Shown here one piece after another: positions 46,007 through 57,102 of a stretch of DNA of 64,000 bases. The position numbers and the translations under genes are program-made. The notes under the pieces were generated by a model. The model ran no database searches and was not told the origin of the DNA. It saw nothing but the letters and a program-made list of their open reading frames with translations. The DNA lies in NCBI GenBank assembly GCA_047495785.1, contig JBLDXI010000007.1, forward strand, positions 4,278,001 through 4,342,000, given 5' to 3'. This DNA is from Lepidodermella squamata. Lineage: Eukaryota > Gastrotricha. Each line of letters starts with the position of its first letter. Positions within the stretch are counted from its first letter, which is position 1.

Positions 46007-47677
46007 TTACTAAATTCGTGTTCAGATATATGTTCCTACTCGGTCCAGAGAAAGATACAATCATTTGGTAAGCCCTGAAAGGCTCAAATCAGATCCAATA
46101 GTGAATATAGTGAAGTAGGACCTGGTGGGGATTACGAAAATTGACGTAATAGGGGTCTTCGACTGAGCTCACCCTACGGATCCCTACCATTCATAGAGGT
46201 ACTGCGTACATTTACATTTGTCTGTTTTTAGGCTCTAATATCAAATGCTTCGCGCCAGAGAAAGCATGCTGTTTTGCAAGCAATGATCATTTCTGAATTA
46301 ATTACAGTGGGCTTCGAGTGCGTACCGAAAATTCTACGTCAGCACTCTGGGTACATTGATCTGCATATTTTTGGTATTAGCAGAGCGAGGAGCGGGTAAA
46401 GGCCTTCTAATTTTGAGCATTTATAGCCTATTAGGTCCACTCCTGCACACGATTTTAAATTTGAGCATGCAGTTATGCTTTCGATTTCGGAGGTTGTTGC
46501 CGGGGAACATAGTTGACAGTGAGTATTAAAATTGGGTTTTCGTGAACATTTTCCGAGCTGAAGGTGGATAAAAAAGTCTATAGGTCGATGAAAGCCTTTC
46601 CAATTTTCACGTGGTTATCTTCCTTTGAAAAGCTTGAAGAAGCCTGAAGGGCAAAGCTCGACTAGTAGTTCGGAGAACTCAATAGCTCAACTGATTTATT
46701 CAGATTTTTTCTGGGTGAGTACTAAGTATATGATAACCTCCGTGATGATAACCCCTATGCTTTATAAAAAGAAAAATATCAAAGATAGGCTTATCAGCTC
46801 TTGTGATTCTGGCGTTAAACCAGCCCTTTTTTATGATCACGCTTGCTAATGAATCATTTAGCATATTTCCTATTTGCTGAAATCCGAAATGGGCTTACAC
46901 CTCACACTGTCTGTTGCTGTCTGATGTGCATTGAGCGTCGAGATCGAGTTCGATCGCTAATCCCCATCATGTCGACTATGATTCTTCAATGAAGTTCTAC
47001 CTCCACGGTGGTCGACTGTTACAAAAATGGCAAGTTGCAGTTTACGAGGATCGGCGAGACTGCACTAATTTTAGCGAAGACTCAGCTGCCCGACCCCGCA
47101 AGCAAAGACCTTGAGAGCGATCAATCGGGAACCACGGCATCAGCCAATCTGACGTCTCGAAATTAGAAAGGATTTTCGTTTGTTATGCGGAATTGATTCG
47201 AAATAAAAAATTGTATTCCTATTTTAACCTTTAAACCATCGGTTTGAAGCTTCGAAATTGGGCACTGCTTCACGAGAAAGAACGGAAAAATGTAATTTGC
47301 AATAGCTGCAATGCACTATGCACTGTGCGGACCTGGTACCAATATTCGTCGCCAATTATATATTCTTTTTCTTATATTTATCTTATTCTTTATTCTTCAT
47401 TTTTATCTGAATAATTGGCGAAATTTTGAGACAGAACTGTGTACTCCTTCAGCAGATTCATCTAGTTGCGTTAAATGTCTACATCTGCCGACAGTTTAGC
47501 CGTTTATTGCTGTTTTTAAGCTGCTTCAGCTAGCCTTCTATTATTCAATTGTCAACGGCATGATTATATTAAATAATCATTCGTGTTCAAATCGGAAAAT
47601 CGCCATAAGAAAAATTGCAATGAAATGCATGAAAAAATCTGTAGATGTACCAGAAAATAATCTCGAAGCTGCACATT
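46007..47677. other. Intergenic region with a LINE scrap
   Basis: Apart from the LINE fragment at 46375-46700 no gene is supported. A minus-strand AATAAA (TTTATT at 47503-47508) probably serves the MACPF gene on the right. Confidence 0.4.
46375..46700 (-). mobile_element. Fragment related to the 24.3-28.7 kb LINE
   Basis: GGGTAAAGGCCTT, the GAT..TTCGATTTC stretch and AGGGCAAAGCTCGACTAGTA align in order with 26110-26480 of the intronic LINE, with many substitutions and gaps. It corresponds to the segment just before the reverse-transcriptase palm. A dispersed, old copy. Confidence 0.6.
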
Positions 47678-49327
47678 TCATCTGAATTTGCCACAAGAAG
47701 CGTAACATGTGGCGCCGTAAAGGTCATAGCAAGTGCATCTATCGATACCAGACACGTAAAACTCGCGCCACTTCTCGGGCCCACCACTTGCCGGCTTAAT
47801 GCCACAGCCAAGTACGAAATTGCCGGGCGAACACTTGACTTGCCACGTGCCAGTGCCGAACGACTTCTGCACCTCGTAGTTGTAAATGTTCGCCGCACAG
47901 GTGGCGTAACCAGTCGCCCCGTAATTATCGTAAAATTGGCACCCGCTGCCGTCATCAGACGGATAAATGTGCCGCCATGCCTCGGACTTGCCGCCATTCG
48001 GGTGCAAATGACATCCGAGGACTTTCGAACCAGCGGGGCAGTTGAGCGAGAAGAACCACGAGCCTTGAACTGTCATAATCTGCTTACTAGTCGCGGCGTT
48101 GGAGCACCAAAGCGCGCATTCCATGCCGTGGTAGTCGTAGCAGCTGCACGTTTGATCATTCAATGGGACTGAGTGACGCCAGAGTTCAGCTTTCGTACTG
48201 TAAGGCGGGTTCTTCTGGCCGCAGAACAACAACGAATAACCCGGGCGACAGGTCACCGTTTCAATAGCTTTGATGGGGGTGATCAATGAATCCATCCGAA
48301 CAGGTACGTTATCAGCCATTGGATCGCTACATACCGGGTTGTACCTGCAGTAGTTGACGTAGTAATGCTCCAAGTTCGACTTTTTCACCGCGAGTTCGGC
48401 CGCATTCTCATCGGGTAGGTAGCTCGGGGTGAGGAGCTCAGTGACCTGCCTCAGGACGTAGGTTATAGGCATCGGGTTAAGCTCTGACATTGCAGCCCAC
48501 GTCTCCCATCGCCCATCGTGCGACGGCCGACTGCCTAGGTAGAACTCGGAGTATGAAGATCGCTTGCTTTCGAAGGTTTGAGCCGCCTGTTGTTCTGTTG
48601 TAGTAGCAGTTGACATGCTACCAGTGATTCCGAGGAACGACGCCTCCGCCCCGACCTTAACATTGAAACTCTCCGACTCCATCACCGCCCAGGCCATATC
48701 GTCGATCTCACTGCGAACCACAGCCTTCGCGCCCATGGTCATCGAAGTTAGATAATGCGTGCCGAATGTTCGAATGAACTGCGAATAAATCGACTGCTGA
48801 TCGCCTGTTGTCGGCAGCGATCGAACCGCCGTTGCGAAGTTGTCGGTTACTCGAAACGGCAGGAAGGCGTCGAAAGAGGCTTTGTACGTCGTGCATTTCG
48901 CAACGGTCTCAGCGAACGATGTTTTGTACTGGGACGTTTTCGTCTCGACGTGCTTGTACGACGTGCTTGCGCTGAACTTCTGGCCCCAGCCGCCGCCGGA
49001 AACTGACACGTCGACAGACAGCGAGTTCGAGTAGCTCTGGGTGCCGTGAACGGTCGAGGCGTCTGCTCTGTAGGAACACGTCAGAGTTGAGAGGACCTGC
49101 GTGCCATCGGGGACGAGCCATTTTCCGTCGCCTGATTGCTGGCCTCGATTGTAGGTCAAGTTGAAAATTTTCTGTCGGAAGCCAGGGTCAAAGATATTGC
49201 CGTGTGGGTCGCCATAAACTACGTCGTAGCCGAGTCCCAAATAATCGATGTTAGGTAACCTCTGTTGTGCTTGTAACACGGCCGGAAGCGTTAACACTAG
49301 AAGAGAAGTCACAAAATAAGCTAGCAT
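47678..49327 (-). CDS. Secreted MACPF protein with three Cys-rich C-terminal modules
   Basis: This single exon has its preferred start at the Met at 49327, which gives a clean signal peptide (MLAYFVTSLLVLTLPAVLQA) and 549 residues; an in-frame Met at 49444 lacks one. The middle is a membrane-attack-complex/perforin domain, with signature FGTHYLTSMTMGA (family: FGTHY-x6-GG, so the second Gly is Ala). The last about 190 residues form three repeats of about 55-60 residues, each with a C.PG..(L/V)..C opening, an E.WR core and a CYDY/YG end with Cys. The layout resembles the MACPF subunit of apple-snail perivitellin-2, whose C-terminal domain has three small modules like those of resistin/PCSK9. 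A pore-forming defence or egg/venom protein is plausible; activity cannot be judged from sequence. Confidence 0.8.
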   Translation of the reverse strand: MLAYFVTSLLVLTLPAVLQAQQRLPNIDYLGLGYDVVYGDPHGNIFDPGFRQKIFNLTYNRGQQSGDGKWLVPDGTQVLSTLTCSYRADASTVHGTQSYSNSLSVDVSVSGGGWGQKFSASTSYKHVETKTSQYKTSFAETVAKCTTYKASFDAFLPFRVTDNFATAVRSLPTTGDQQSIYSQFIRTFGTHYLTSMTMGAKAVVRSEIDDMAWAVMESESFNVKVGAEASFLGITGSMSTATTTEQQAAQTFESKRSSYSEFYLGSRPSHDGRWETWAAMSELNPMPITYVLRQVTELLTPSYLPDENAAELAVKKSNLEHYYVNYCRYNPVCSDPMADNVPVRMDSLITPIKAIETVTCRPGYSLLFCGQKNPPYSTKAELWRHSVPLNDQTCSCYDYHGMECALWCSNAATSKQIMTVQGSWFFSLNCPAGSKVLGCHLHPNGGKSEAWRHIYPSDDGSGCQFYDNYGATGYATCAANIYNYEVQKSFGTGTWQVKCSPGNFVLGCGIKPASGGPEKWREFYVSGIDRCTCYDLYGATCYASCGKFR

Positions 49328-50541
49328 TCTCGATAATTCCGAGAAGTCGTTAGAAGCGAGTCTACAGTTCTCCAAAATGGCGGAAACAGTGCAAAGATAA
49401 GAAATGAGAACACTCGAAACCCAGGATTTATCAATTATTATCATAAAATAACACTTTCACACGGTGAAAAAAGGTGAGGTTACTAAGTTGAAGCTGGGCC
49501 CTCTATAAATAGAACGCATAAGATAACGATTCTTCTCCTTAGTCAGATTTCCACTAATTCAATCATTAACTCAAGAAATAAATCAAGAAATAACTAAAAA
49601 CTCGCTTATTTGTAGCCCACGTTGAGGATAGAGAAAAAACTCTGAGTGACAAAGGAAAAATGCTTGGACGGTATTAGCTAACAGACAACCCCCCCCTCTA
49701 GAATGAGAAAACATGGCAAGGAGTGCTGGGGTGTCGCGACACCCCAGCTCCGGGACTCCAACCAAAGGAAGGCTGAAAAAACATCAGGGGGGCATTTGGT
49801 TTCTGCGATTGGGTGCTAGAAAACATCTTAGCTTCTGGATCCTGCCATCGCACACTGCAAACTGCAAAACGGTTGAAAATTGAAAAATACCCGCTCCAGG
49901 ATTGATAAACGATTCTTAATCTTATCTTGAAACCTATTTAAACCATTAGATTTTAGTTGAGCCTTAAACTGAAGAGTTATGCCATGCCTTGAACCCTGCT
50001 TCTATGGCAGATCTACGGCTTTGCTGATTGTATTTTCTCAATGGGCAAAGTTGCGATCTCTATCACTTTGCGAGAGTGCCCTGTACACTTGCGAATGCGA
50101 AATGCGAAAGTGTTCGCCGAGGAGCAATGTGTACCCACAGTGCTAACAACGAAAATTTATTATAAAAATGAACTTGATAGTTTCAATTCAGTTCAATTCA
50201 AGTTAGTGTCAAATCACTAGTCCTCCTTATTCAATTGTCATTCAATTTAAGCATTTAAGTGTGTATTTTACGAGAGGCTGCGATGAGTTTTGTTTTATTC
50301 TATGTATGTACTCGATAGTAGCTATAGCATCTTCAAGTACTCTCCTTCCTCCAGTACATCAAATCCACACAACATAATATTCAAGTGTTAACAATGTTAT
50401 TTAACATGCAAACAATGAAACCGCCAATGCATATCAATCTGTTCCGGGTATTATTTATTGGCATCTCTAACTACTCAAATCGTGGATTATGCCGTAAGAT
50501 ACCGTTGATTTTGTAAAATTTGTTACAATTTTTCCATATAG
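49328..50541. other. Intergenic region, no confident gene
   Basis: It contains the promoter side of the MACPF gene, a C-run at about 49689-49696 and a perfect palindrome (49725-49748). The 5' exon or exons of the small membrane protein that ends at 50681 should lie here but could not be identified. Confidence 0.4.
49725..49748. repeat. Perfect 24-bp palindrome
   Basis: GCTGGGGTGTCG is followed directly by its exact reverse complement, with no loop. It lies about 400 bp upstream of the MACPF start. Confidence 0.75.
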
Positions 50542-50681
50542 AAACAACCCCGCGAAAAGAGGGCTCAGATGCCGTCGATTTCACAGCGCTTTACGTCACA
50601 GTCGCTTTCATGCTGGTAGTTGTTATAGTAATGACGTTTATTACGTTTTACGTCTTAAAACGACCTCCCTGCAAGTGCTAA
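50542..50681 (+). CDS. Terminal exon of a small single-pass membrane protein, copy 1 (partial)
   Basis: After an acceptor (TATAG) an open exon encodes TTPRKEGSDAVDF, one hydrophobic span (VTVAFMLVVVIVMTFITFYV) and a short basic Cys tail (LKRPPCKC), then TAA. AATAAA at 50721-50726 closes the transcript, 154 bp before the start of the channel gene. A matching exon precedes the second channel gene (53836-54005): Thr/Pro stretch TTPR, one span, and a tail ending in Cys-x-Cys or CysCys. The 5' exon or exons were not found. Family unknown; it looks like the membrane anchor of a type I protein. Confidence 0.5.
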
Positions 50682-50879
50682 ATGCTACCGATATTTATAT
50701 CGTGTGATTCAACATCTTGTAATAAAGCGGATTTTCCTCGATAAAATCACTTTCTGCCTAGGGACTAAAATCGGCGCGGGCAATATAAGCCATCTAAGCT
50801 GTCAAAAATGGCTAAATTACTTCCGGCGCATTTTCCGCGCATATTTTCGTGGGGTAAAATTTCTGATTTCGCTGACATC

Positions 50880-53248
50880 ATGGCCCTGGTTTTTAAACTA
50901 TTTTTTGCAACACTCTTGTTGCTTGCTCTTGTTAGCCGCCAGGTTGACTGCGTTCAATCGAAGCAGTCGAAAACCGGCTCAAGTCGCCAGTCGAATGTCA
51001 CGCCAAAAGATCCGAAGAGGAAGCTCAAGGTCACAAATACAACGAAAACTGTCGATGAATTTTCGACACAGAATCTATTGCGATCTCTTTTCCACAACTA
51101 TGTTAAAGTTTGGGATTTTCTCTGAAATATATATTGATTAGCAAAAAGTGTTTTGTAACAGGAAGCAATGCCTCAAAAGTAAGAGTTTTGATCGATTAGA
51201 CCGAGATGTATTTCGATAACTCTTCTAGACCTGTGGTTGTTCGAATGGATGTTTTGCTGCTTAAAGTTTTAGCCACGGTAGCGCCATTTACGAAAATCTA
51301 CTGGAAATATAATTGTTACTTTCCAGGTAGAGAAAGATGGAATATTGGAGTCTGTGATCGGTCTTGTTATCGTAAGTCCAGAGTCATCCGACAGAAAAAG
51401 AGCCTATCACTCCAATTTTAGGAATGGAATGATAAACGGATGAGCTGGGATCCTGATTTGTATGAAAACATTACGTTTTTGGCTTTCGATTCCGAGAGAG
51501 TTTGGCTTCCAGATATAGCTGTAAATTCCTACAAGATTCGTTTTCGTTTATGGAATCACGTTTTTTCGTAGATGACTAATTCTGCTGAGCACCTGTATCA
51601 AATCTCGAGGGACTTGCGCTTCGTTGTTCGAGTGAAATACGACGGAACCATGACGTTTGTCCCGACCGGGACTGCTCGAACGTGGTGCCACTTGAAACTA
51701 CTCGAGTTCCCGTTCGACATCCAAACTTGTACTCTCGAGTTCGAATCTTGGTCGCTCGACTCTTCTACAATGACGTTCGACGGCCGATCATCGGTCATTA
51801 TTGATTCAGCTTTTGACTCAACTCAGTTCTTCCTTTGCAGCACTCAAGCTACGGTATATATAGGATGAAAGCTGAATGCTGATAGCATTATAAATTACAT
51901 TATAAATTTGTTTCCTCGCATCCAGACCTACACACATACATACGAATTCTCCGGCGAAAAATTCACCCGGGTTAAAATAGACCTAACTCTGAAGAGGAAG
52001 AGCACTTTCTTTGTCATCAACCTCATTTTCCCTGTAAGTTAAAAAAGAAACCTAGGATCGAAAATAATCCGCCTTTTTCAGTGCACCGTTCTCTCGATCA
52101 TCCAACTTTTAGTCTTCATTCTCTCCCCAATCAACTCCACAGTGGATCGAATAGGCTTCGGAACTACCAACATGTTGACTCTGGTCGTTTTTCAAACAAT
52201 TGTGACCGCGGAAATGCCTAAAACAAGCGATGCTGTCACCGCCCTTTCAAAATACATCATAGCCTTGGTAATTTTATCCGGCTTTGGAATTCTGGAGTCA
52301 GTTGCTGTGGAGAGGCTGCTGGAATTCAGAATGAGACCGCCGCCATTGATCCTTCTAAGACTTCTGAGACCTTTGCCTCTGCTTTTCCGGGAGAAAGCGT
52401 CTTCAGCAGAGTTCGACCTGTTGATTGGAAAAGCTGAACAGTATCTGAAAGGCAGCCATCAACCTGAAAGCAGCCCCGATCAAGGATCCGATTCCACGAA
52501 ATCTTCTCCCACTTCGAAAACGTCAGCGCAAGGTTTCAGTAATCCATCTGGAAAAGATGAGCCACTTGTCATAAACCTCTTCATGGGCGAGCGGGAAGTT
52601 GCGGGTATCGGGGCTGTGGAAATTAGCGTGGAGACCCCGAATTCAAGGCGGAAATATAGTACAAGAGCTCCGTCGGAAAATGCAATGAAATCTTGCGAAT
52701 CCGGCATCGAACTCTCCCGGTCGATGAGTTTCGCTCAGACCAACTACATCAGCCCCAGTTCATCGGAGCAGTTCTTTCCCAGGGACAGTGCTTTGATAGA
52801 AACAGATAACGAAATCGGCCGCGAAGACGAGCCCGAGTTGAAATACTGCGCAAGGGTTAAATCTAAAGGACGGGCAGCGGTGAATCGTCGATTTCGGGGT
52901 CGAAAGGTACCTAGCTCCTCAGGCATCGCAACTGGTTTCATGGCTTCATCTGGCCTTGGTCTTATGATGTTAGGCAAAACCGGCGAAAAAGCGGCCAGAA
53001 AATGGCAAAAATTCAATGACGAATATTATTTGAACAACTCGAAACTATGGCGTGAAGTTGCATTAAGGTGAGGGTGGTTTGATCATGGTTTCGGATAATT
53101 TCATCGATTTTTATAATTATCCAGGATTGACTTTCTGCTTTTTGCGACGTACGTTTTTCTAGTGTTTGGGCTGCCGTGCTTGCTGTTCGTACCCTCCGCG
53201 TTTCCTGTCAACAGCTGCGAAATGGAAAATTTTCATCCTCACCCTTGA
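50880..53248 (+). CDS. Cys-loop receptor subunit, tandem copy 1
   Basis: Nine exons (50880-51107, 51162-51178, 51229-51277, 51327-51371, 51422-51520, 51572-51853, 51926-52033, 52082-53067, 53125-53248) stay in phase and give 645 residues. The Met at 50880 gives a clean signal peptide; an earlier in-frame Met (50808) does not. Seen: EWNDKRMSWDPDLY, VWLPDIA, Cys-loop CHLKLLEFPFDIQTC, M1 after TLKRKSTFFVINLIFP, M2 with VDRIGFGTTNMLTLVVFQTI, a long M3-M4 loop with ELSRSMSFAQTNY (a basophilic-kinase-like site), and M4 in the last exon. Asp at the inner M2 mouth points to cation selectivity. Loop C has no Cys pair. The tandem copy at 54525 is its close paralogue. Confidence 0.85.
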
Positions 53249-53835
53249 GTACCAATGGCCTGATAAAAACAGCTGATAAATAGCTAGCGACTTATCTTCC
53301 CTTCACTTATTCATATAAATGACGTTCTCTATTTGTGGTTTTAATAAAAAAAAATATAATTACAGCGCGAGCGTCAAAAATTTGGAAATTAGATTGAATA
53401 GTGAAATATCGCAATCGCCGACAGGTATTTTTCCGCAAAAACTTGCCCGCCTTCCATACGAACGAATGGTGTGCGAGGGTCAACCTAACAGGCTATAGGA
53501 CTTTTTGATTATTTATCACACGTCTTATTGCGACACGATATTTTTGGATCCTCTCAAGTAGGGTAAATAGCCGCATTAAGTACAGTTTAAAGCCTGTAGA
53601 TGCAAACAAACAATATGCTCCATCCAAAGCCAACACGCAGGATACTACTACCATTCATCAAAACTATATACAATGTTTAGACAAGCTAGTGATGCTACCA
53701 GGCAGTTATCTATAAATTTACCTCTCTTCCTAACAGGTTTGATTTAAAATTCGCAAGTTACCCATATTTATCTCCATTTTCAAGTTACTCTAATAACGAT
53801 CGTTCAATTGGATTCAATTTATGGCCAAAGCACGA
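53249..53835. other. Spacer between the two channel cassettes
   Basis: AATAAA-like sequence near 53342 may end the first channel transcript. The remainder is AT-rich, and no exon of the following small membrane protein could be assigned with confidence. Confidence 0.35.
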
Positions 53836-54005
53836 CTACGACAGCGAGAACTACAACGACCACGCCTCGATTTCGGGGAACTCCTTCTCCGGATTTAGAG
53901 ACTTACGGATCAAAAGGAGACTATATTGGACTGGCTATCCCGTTTCTTTTCATAGCAATAGCAGCAACAGTGATTATTACTCTAAATTGCTGCTCTTGTT
54001 GTTAA
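53836..54005 (+). CDS. Terminal exon of a small single-pass membrane protein, copy 2 (partial)
   Basis: The open stretch encodes a Thr run (TTTTARTTTTTPRFRG), then SKGDYIGLA, one hydrophobic span (IPFLFIAIAATVIITL) and NCCSCC followed by TAA; AATAAA lies at 54032-54037. No in-frame ATG precedes it, so an upstream exon is needed; the acceptor near 53835 is tentative. It has the same order and position relative to a channel gene as the exon at 50542-50681, so the pair was duplicated together. Palmitoylation of the terminal Cys cluster is possible. Confidence 0.5.
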
Positions 54006-54524
54006 AATTTAAACATTGCGCTGTTCGAGGAAATAAAATGACTGACCATATAAATGGAAATTCTGATTTTTTCCTAGCATTATCGATATCGAGTCCAGTC
54101 GACCGATGTCGAGATAATCCGACGTTTGACGTCAATCCGAGAAAAAAATTGGTGTTTAATCCTAAAATTGATATTATTTAGTTCATTTTTGATAGTGAAC
54201 TGATTCGTAATGAATCTGCAAGACATTCGTCTATGATTATGGACTTTGCTCTTTTCTTTTGAAGGACACACATGAAGAAGCGGATGATGGATGCTCTCAG
54301 CTGAAACAAGGGGCTTTGTAATGCAATGAAGAGAAATGAGCCCAGAGCAATTGAAGTGCAGCCTCGGGCTGGTAGTTCCTATTTTCTCAATCTTGTCTGC
54401 CAATCACAAAAAACTGTCTTATCATCATCGAAGAAATCTTTAGCAAATAGCGAAAGAACGTAGAAATACCAATAGTACTTTACAGCCGATTAATATTGAA
54501 CCTCAAACTTTGGCCTGTTTCGTA

Positions 54525-57102
54525 ATGTTAATGGCTGCTAATTTGGTTCTCATCTGCTTGTGGCTATCGCTGTTTCCCTTTGAAGCCGAGGGAGCGCTAG
54601 GGGCAAAACCTGGCGGTGGAGGCTACTCGTCTGGCAGTACATATAGCAAGTTGAAGAAGAAGACGAAACCATCGAATAACACACTGCTTCAAAGTGGCGC
54701 GAACGATCCGGACGAATTTACGACGCAAGGTCTTTTACGAACCCTCTTCGCGAATTACGTAAAGGTAACGAAGTGATTTATCAGAGATTCATCAAATAGC
54801 TACGCTGATTTTATTTACGCAGGAGGCTATGCCTGAGAAGTAAGTTTGTTACATTTCTTTCCTTTTAATATTGAAATCGTGTGGAATATTTACTATTTTT
54901 TTAATTTCAGACCTGTTGTCGTTAGTATGGATATTATGCTGCTAAAAGTAAAGTCCACCGTAAGCAAATGCGTTATTTTTCCACAATAATCAACACATTT
55001 CTTATGTTTAGGTTGAAAAGGAAGGCATTTTCGAGTCTGTAATCGGTCTTGTAATCGTGAGTCTTGCGGAATTCTTACTGCTACTCGTTTTTCAGTTTCT
55101 CCGATGAAGGAGTGGCGCGACAAAAGAATGACATGGGACCCGGCGAAATATGGAAACATAACCTTGTTGGCGTTTGATTCTGAGAAGGGTGAGTTTTAAT
55201 GATGCATCATCGCCTTACAGACCCATCTTTATTTTATCGTTTTTTCTCAGTTTGGCTTCCTGATATTGCGGTGAGAAGACAGGAAATTAGATCTTAAATA
55301 GGCGATACATTTTTATTAATACTCCAGATGACGAACTCGGCGGAACACCTATATCAGATACCTCGTGACTTGAGGTTCATAGTCAGGGTCAACTCTGACG
55401 GTACTATGAAGTTCGTTCCAACCGGAACAGCCAGAACCTGGTGCCATTTGCGTCTTCTCCAGTTTCCATTCGATATCCAAACATGCTCACTTGAATTCGA
55501 ATCCTGGTCCTTGGATTCGTCGACAATGACTTTCGATGGAAAATCAACTGTAATTATTGACTCGGCTTTCGATTCCACACAATACTTCCTATGCAGCACG
55601 AAAGCAACAGTAAATAATCCTTGAATACTTTTCCAATTGTTAAGCTCCAATTTTCCTATGGTAGACTTATCAGCATACATACAGCTTCTCAGGGGAGAAA
55701 TTCACGAGAGTTCGGGTTGATCTCACTGTGAAGAGAAAAAGCACGTTCTACGTTATCAATCTTATCTTCCCGGTATTTTCCTGTAATTGTTAATATTCAT
55801 CTCCTAACTTCTGGGTTTTTCTTTAAGTGTGCCGTGCTGTCGGTTATTCAACTGTTAGTCTTCATCCTCTCATCTGTCAACACCACTGTCGACAGGATCG
55901 GCTTCGGAACAACTAACATGCTGACCCTAGTCGTTTTTCAAACAATTGTCACTGAAGAAATGCCGAAAACAAGCGATGCAGTAACTGCCCTGTCAAAGTA
56001 CATCATCGCCCTGATTCTAGTTTCAGCCATTTGCATCGTGGAGTCTGTCATCGTTGAGCGAATGTTAGATTTACAGCTGAAACCGCCCCCTTTGTTCGTC
56101 CTGAGAATCTTCCAGCGATTACCTGCTCTTTTCCGGGAGAAATCAAGCACTGAAGAATTTGAACTGCTAATCGAAAAGGCCGAGGAGTACAAGAAACGCG
56201 GCAATTTTGACTCGGATAACGTGAAAAATGAACGATACGAGCGGAGGTCATTCCGAAGGAGAGCGCCACCCTTCAGTCCTCATTCTTTGCAGCGGATTGA
56301 TGCGACTAGGAAGAAGTCGATCTTAGACCTATACGAGCGGCCTCTGTACACAATTTCTGGCAACGGCAGCGTCGGGAGGAAGGAAAGTTCAGACGCCTCG
56401 GAGCCGGAAACGAAAGAAGAGCCACTTCAAATCGACGTTTTGCTAGGCGAAAAAGAACCGCAACAGGACAGTATGGTTGAGATTCGAGTGAAGAACATGA
56501 ACGAACACACGGACAGTGAAACGTGGCATGGAAATTACCAAACGTCATCGAAGGCTATCCGGTTGAGCTTCAAGTCGTTGTCGAGTAATGGAAATATGCA
56601 CTGCACTGAAACTGCAAGTTCGGGCATTGGCCTCTCTCGGTCGATGAGTTTCGCTAGGACTAACTACGTCAGCGCTAGCCCATCCCAGCAGCAATTCAAT
56701 GTGGATGAAGAAATCCCTGTGCGGCCGAAACCCGAAGTCAAAGAGGAAGCCTTGCCGGAGAAGATGAAGCCTGTGGTTGAAGAAAGCCCCCGTCCCAGGA
56801 CTCACACCAATCCATCGACCTTAACAGCCGGTTTAATGGGCAATGCTCCACTCAGCTTCATGATGTTGGGCAAAACTGGCGAGAAAGCGGCAAAACAGGT
56901 TAAAAAGTATACGGACGATTACATCGTGAACAACGCGAAACTGTGGCGTGAAGTTGTGTATCGCATTGATTTTCTGCTTTTCGTAACCTGCGGCTGCCTG
57001 ATTGTCACTATTCCGTGTGGGCTGTTCATGCCATTGGCTTTTAGGCATAACAATTGTGAGAATTTAGATGAAAATATGGAGAGGCACGATGTTATAAATT
57101 GA
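54525..57102 (+). CDS. Cys-loop receptor subunit, tandem copy 2
   Basis: Nine exons (54525-54764, 54823-54839, 54911-54959, 55012-55056, 55110-55188, 55251-55270, 55328-55609, 55665-55772, 55828-57102) join in phase to 704 residues. It is a close paralogue of the gene at 50880: MTNSAEHLYQIPRDLRFIVR, FVPTGTARTWCHLRLLQFPF, SWSLDSSTMTFDG and the whole M2-M3 region (GFGTTNMLTLVVFQTIVTEE) are nearly the same. It has one additional intron (55189-55250, before VWLPDIA) and lacks the intron before M4. The M3-M4 loop is longer and also has GLSRSMSFARTNY and a conserved FMMLGKTGEKAAK stretch. The two products may co-assemble. The ligand is unknown. Confidence 0.85.
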
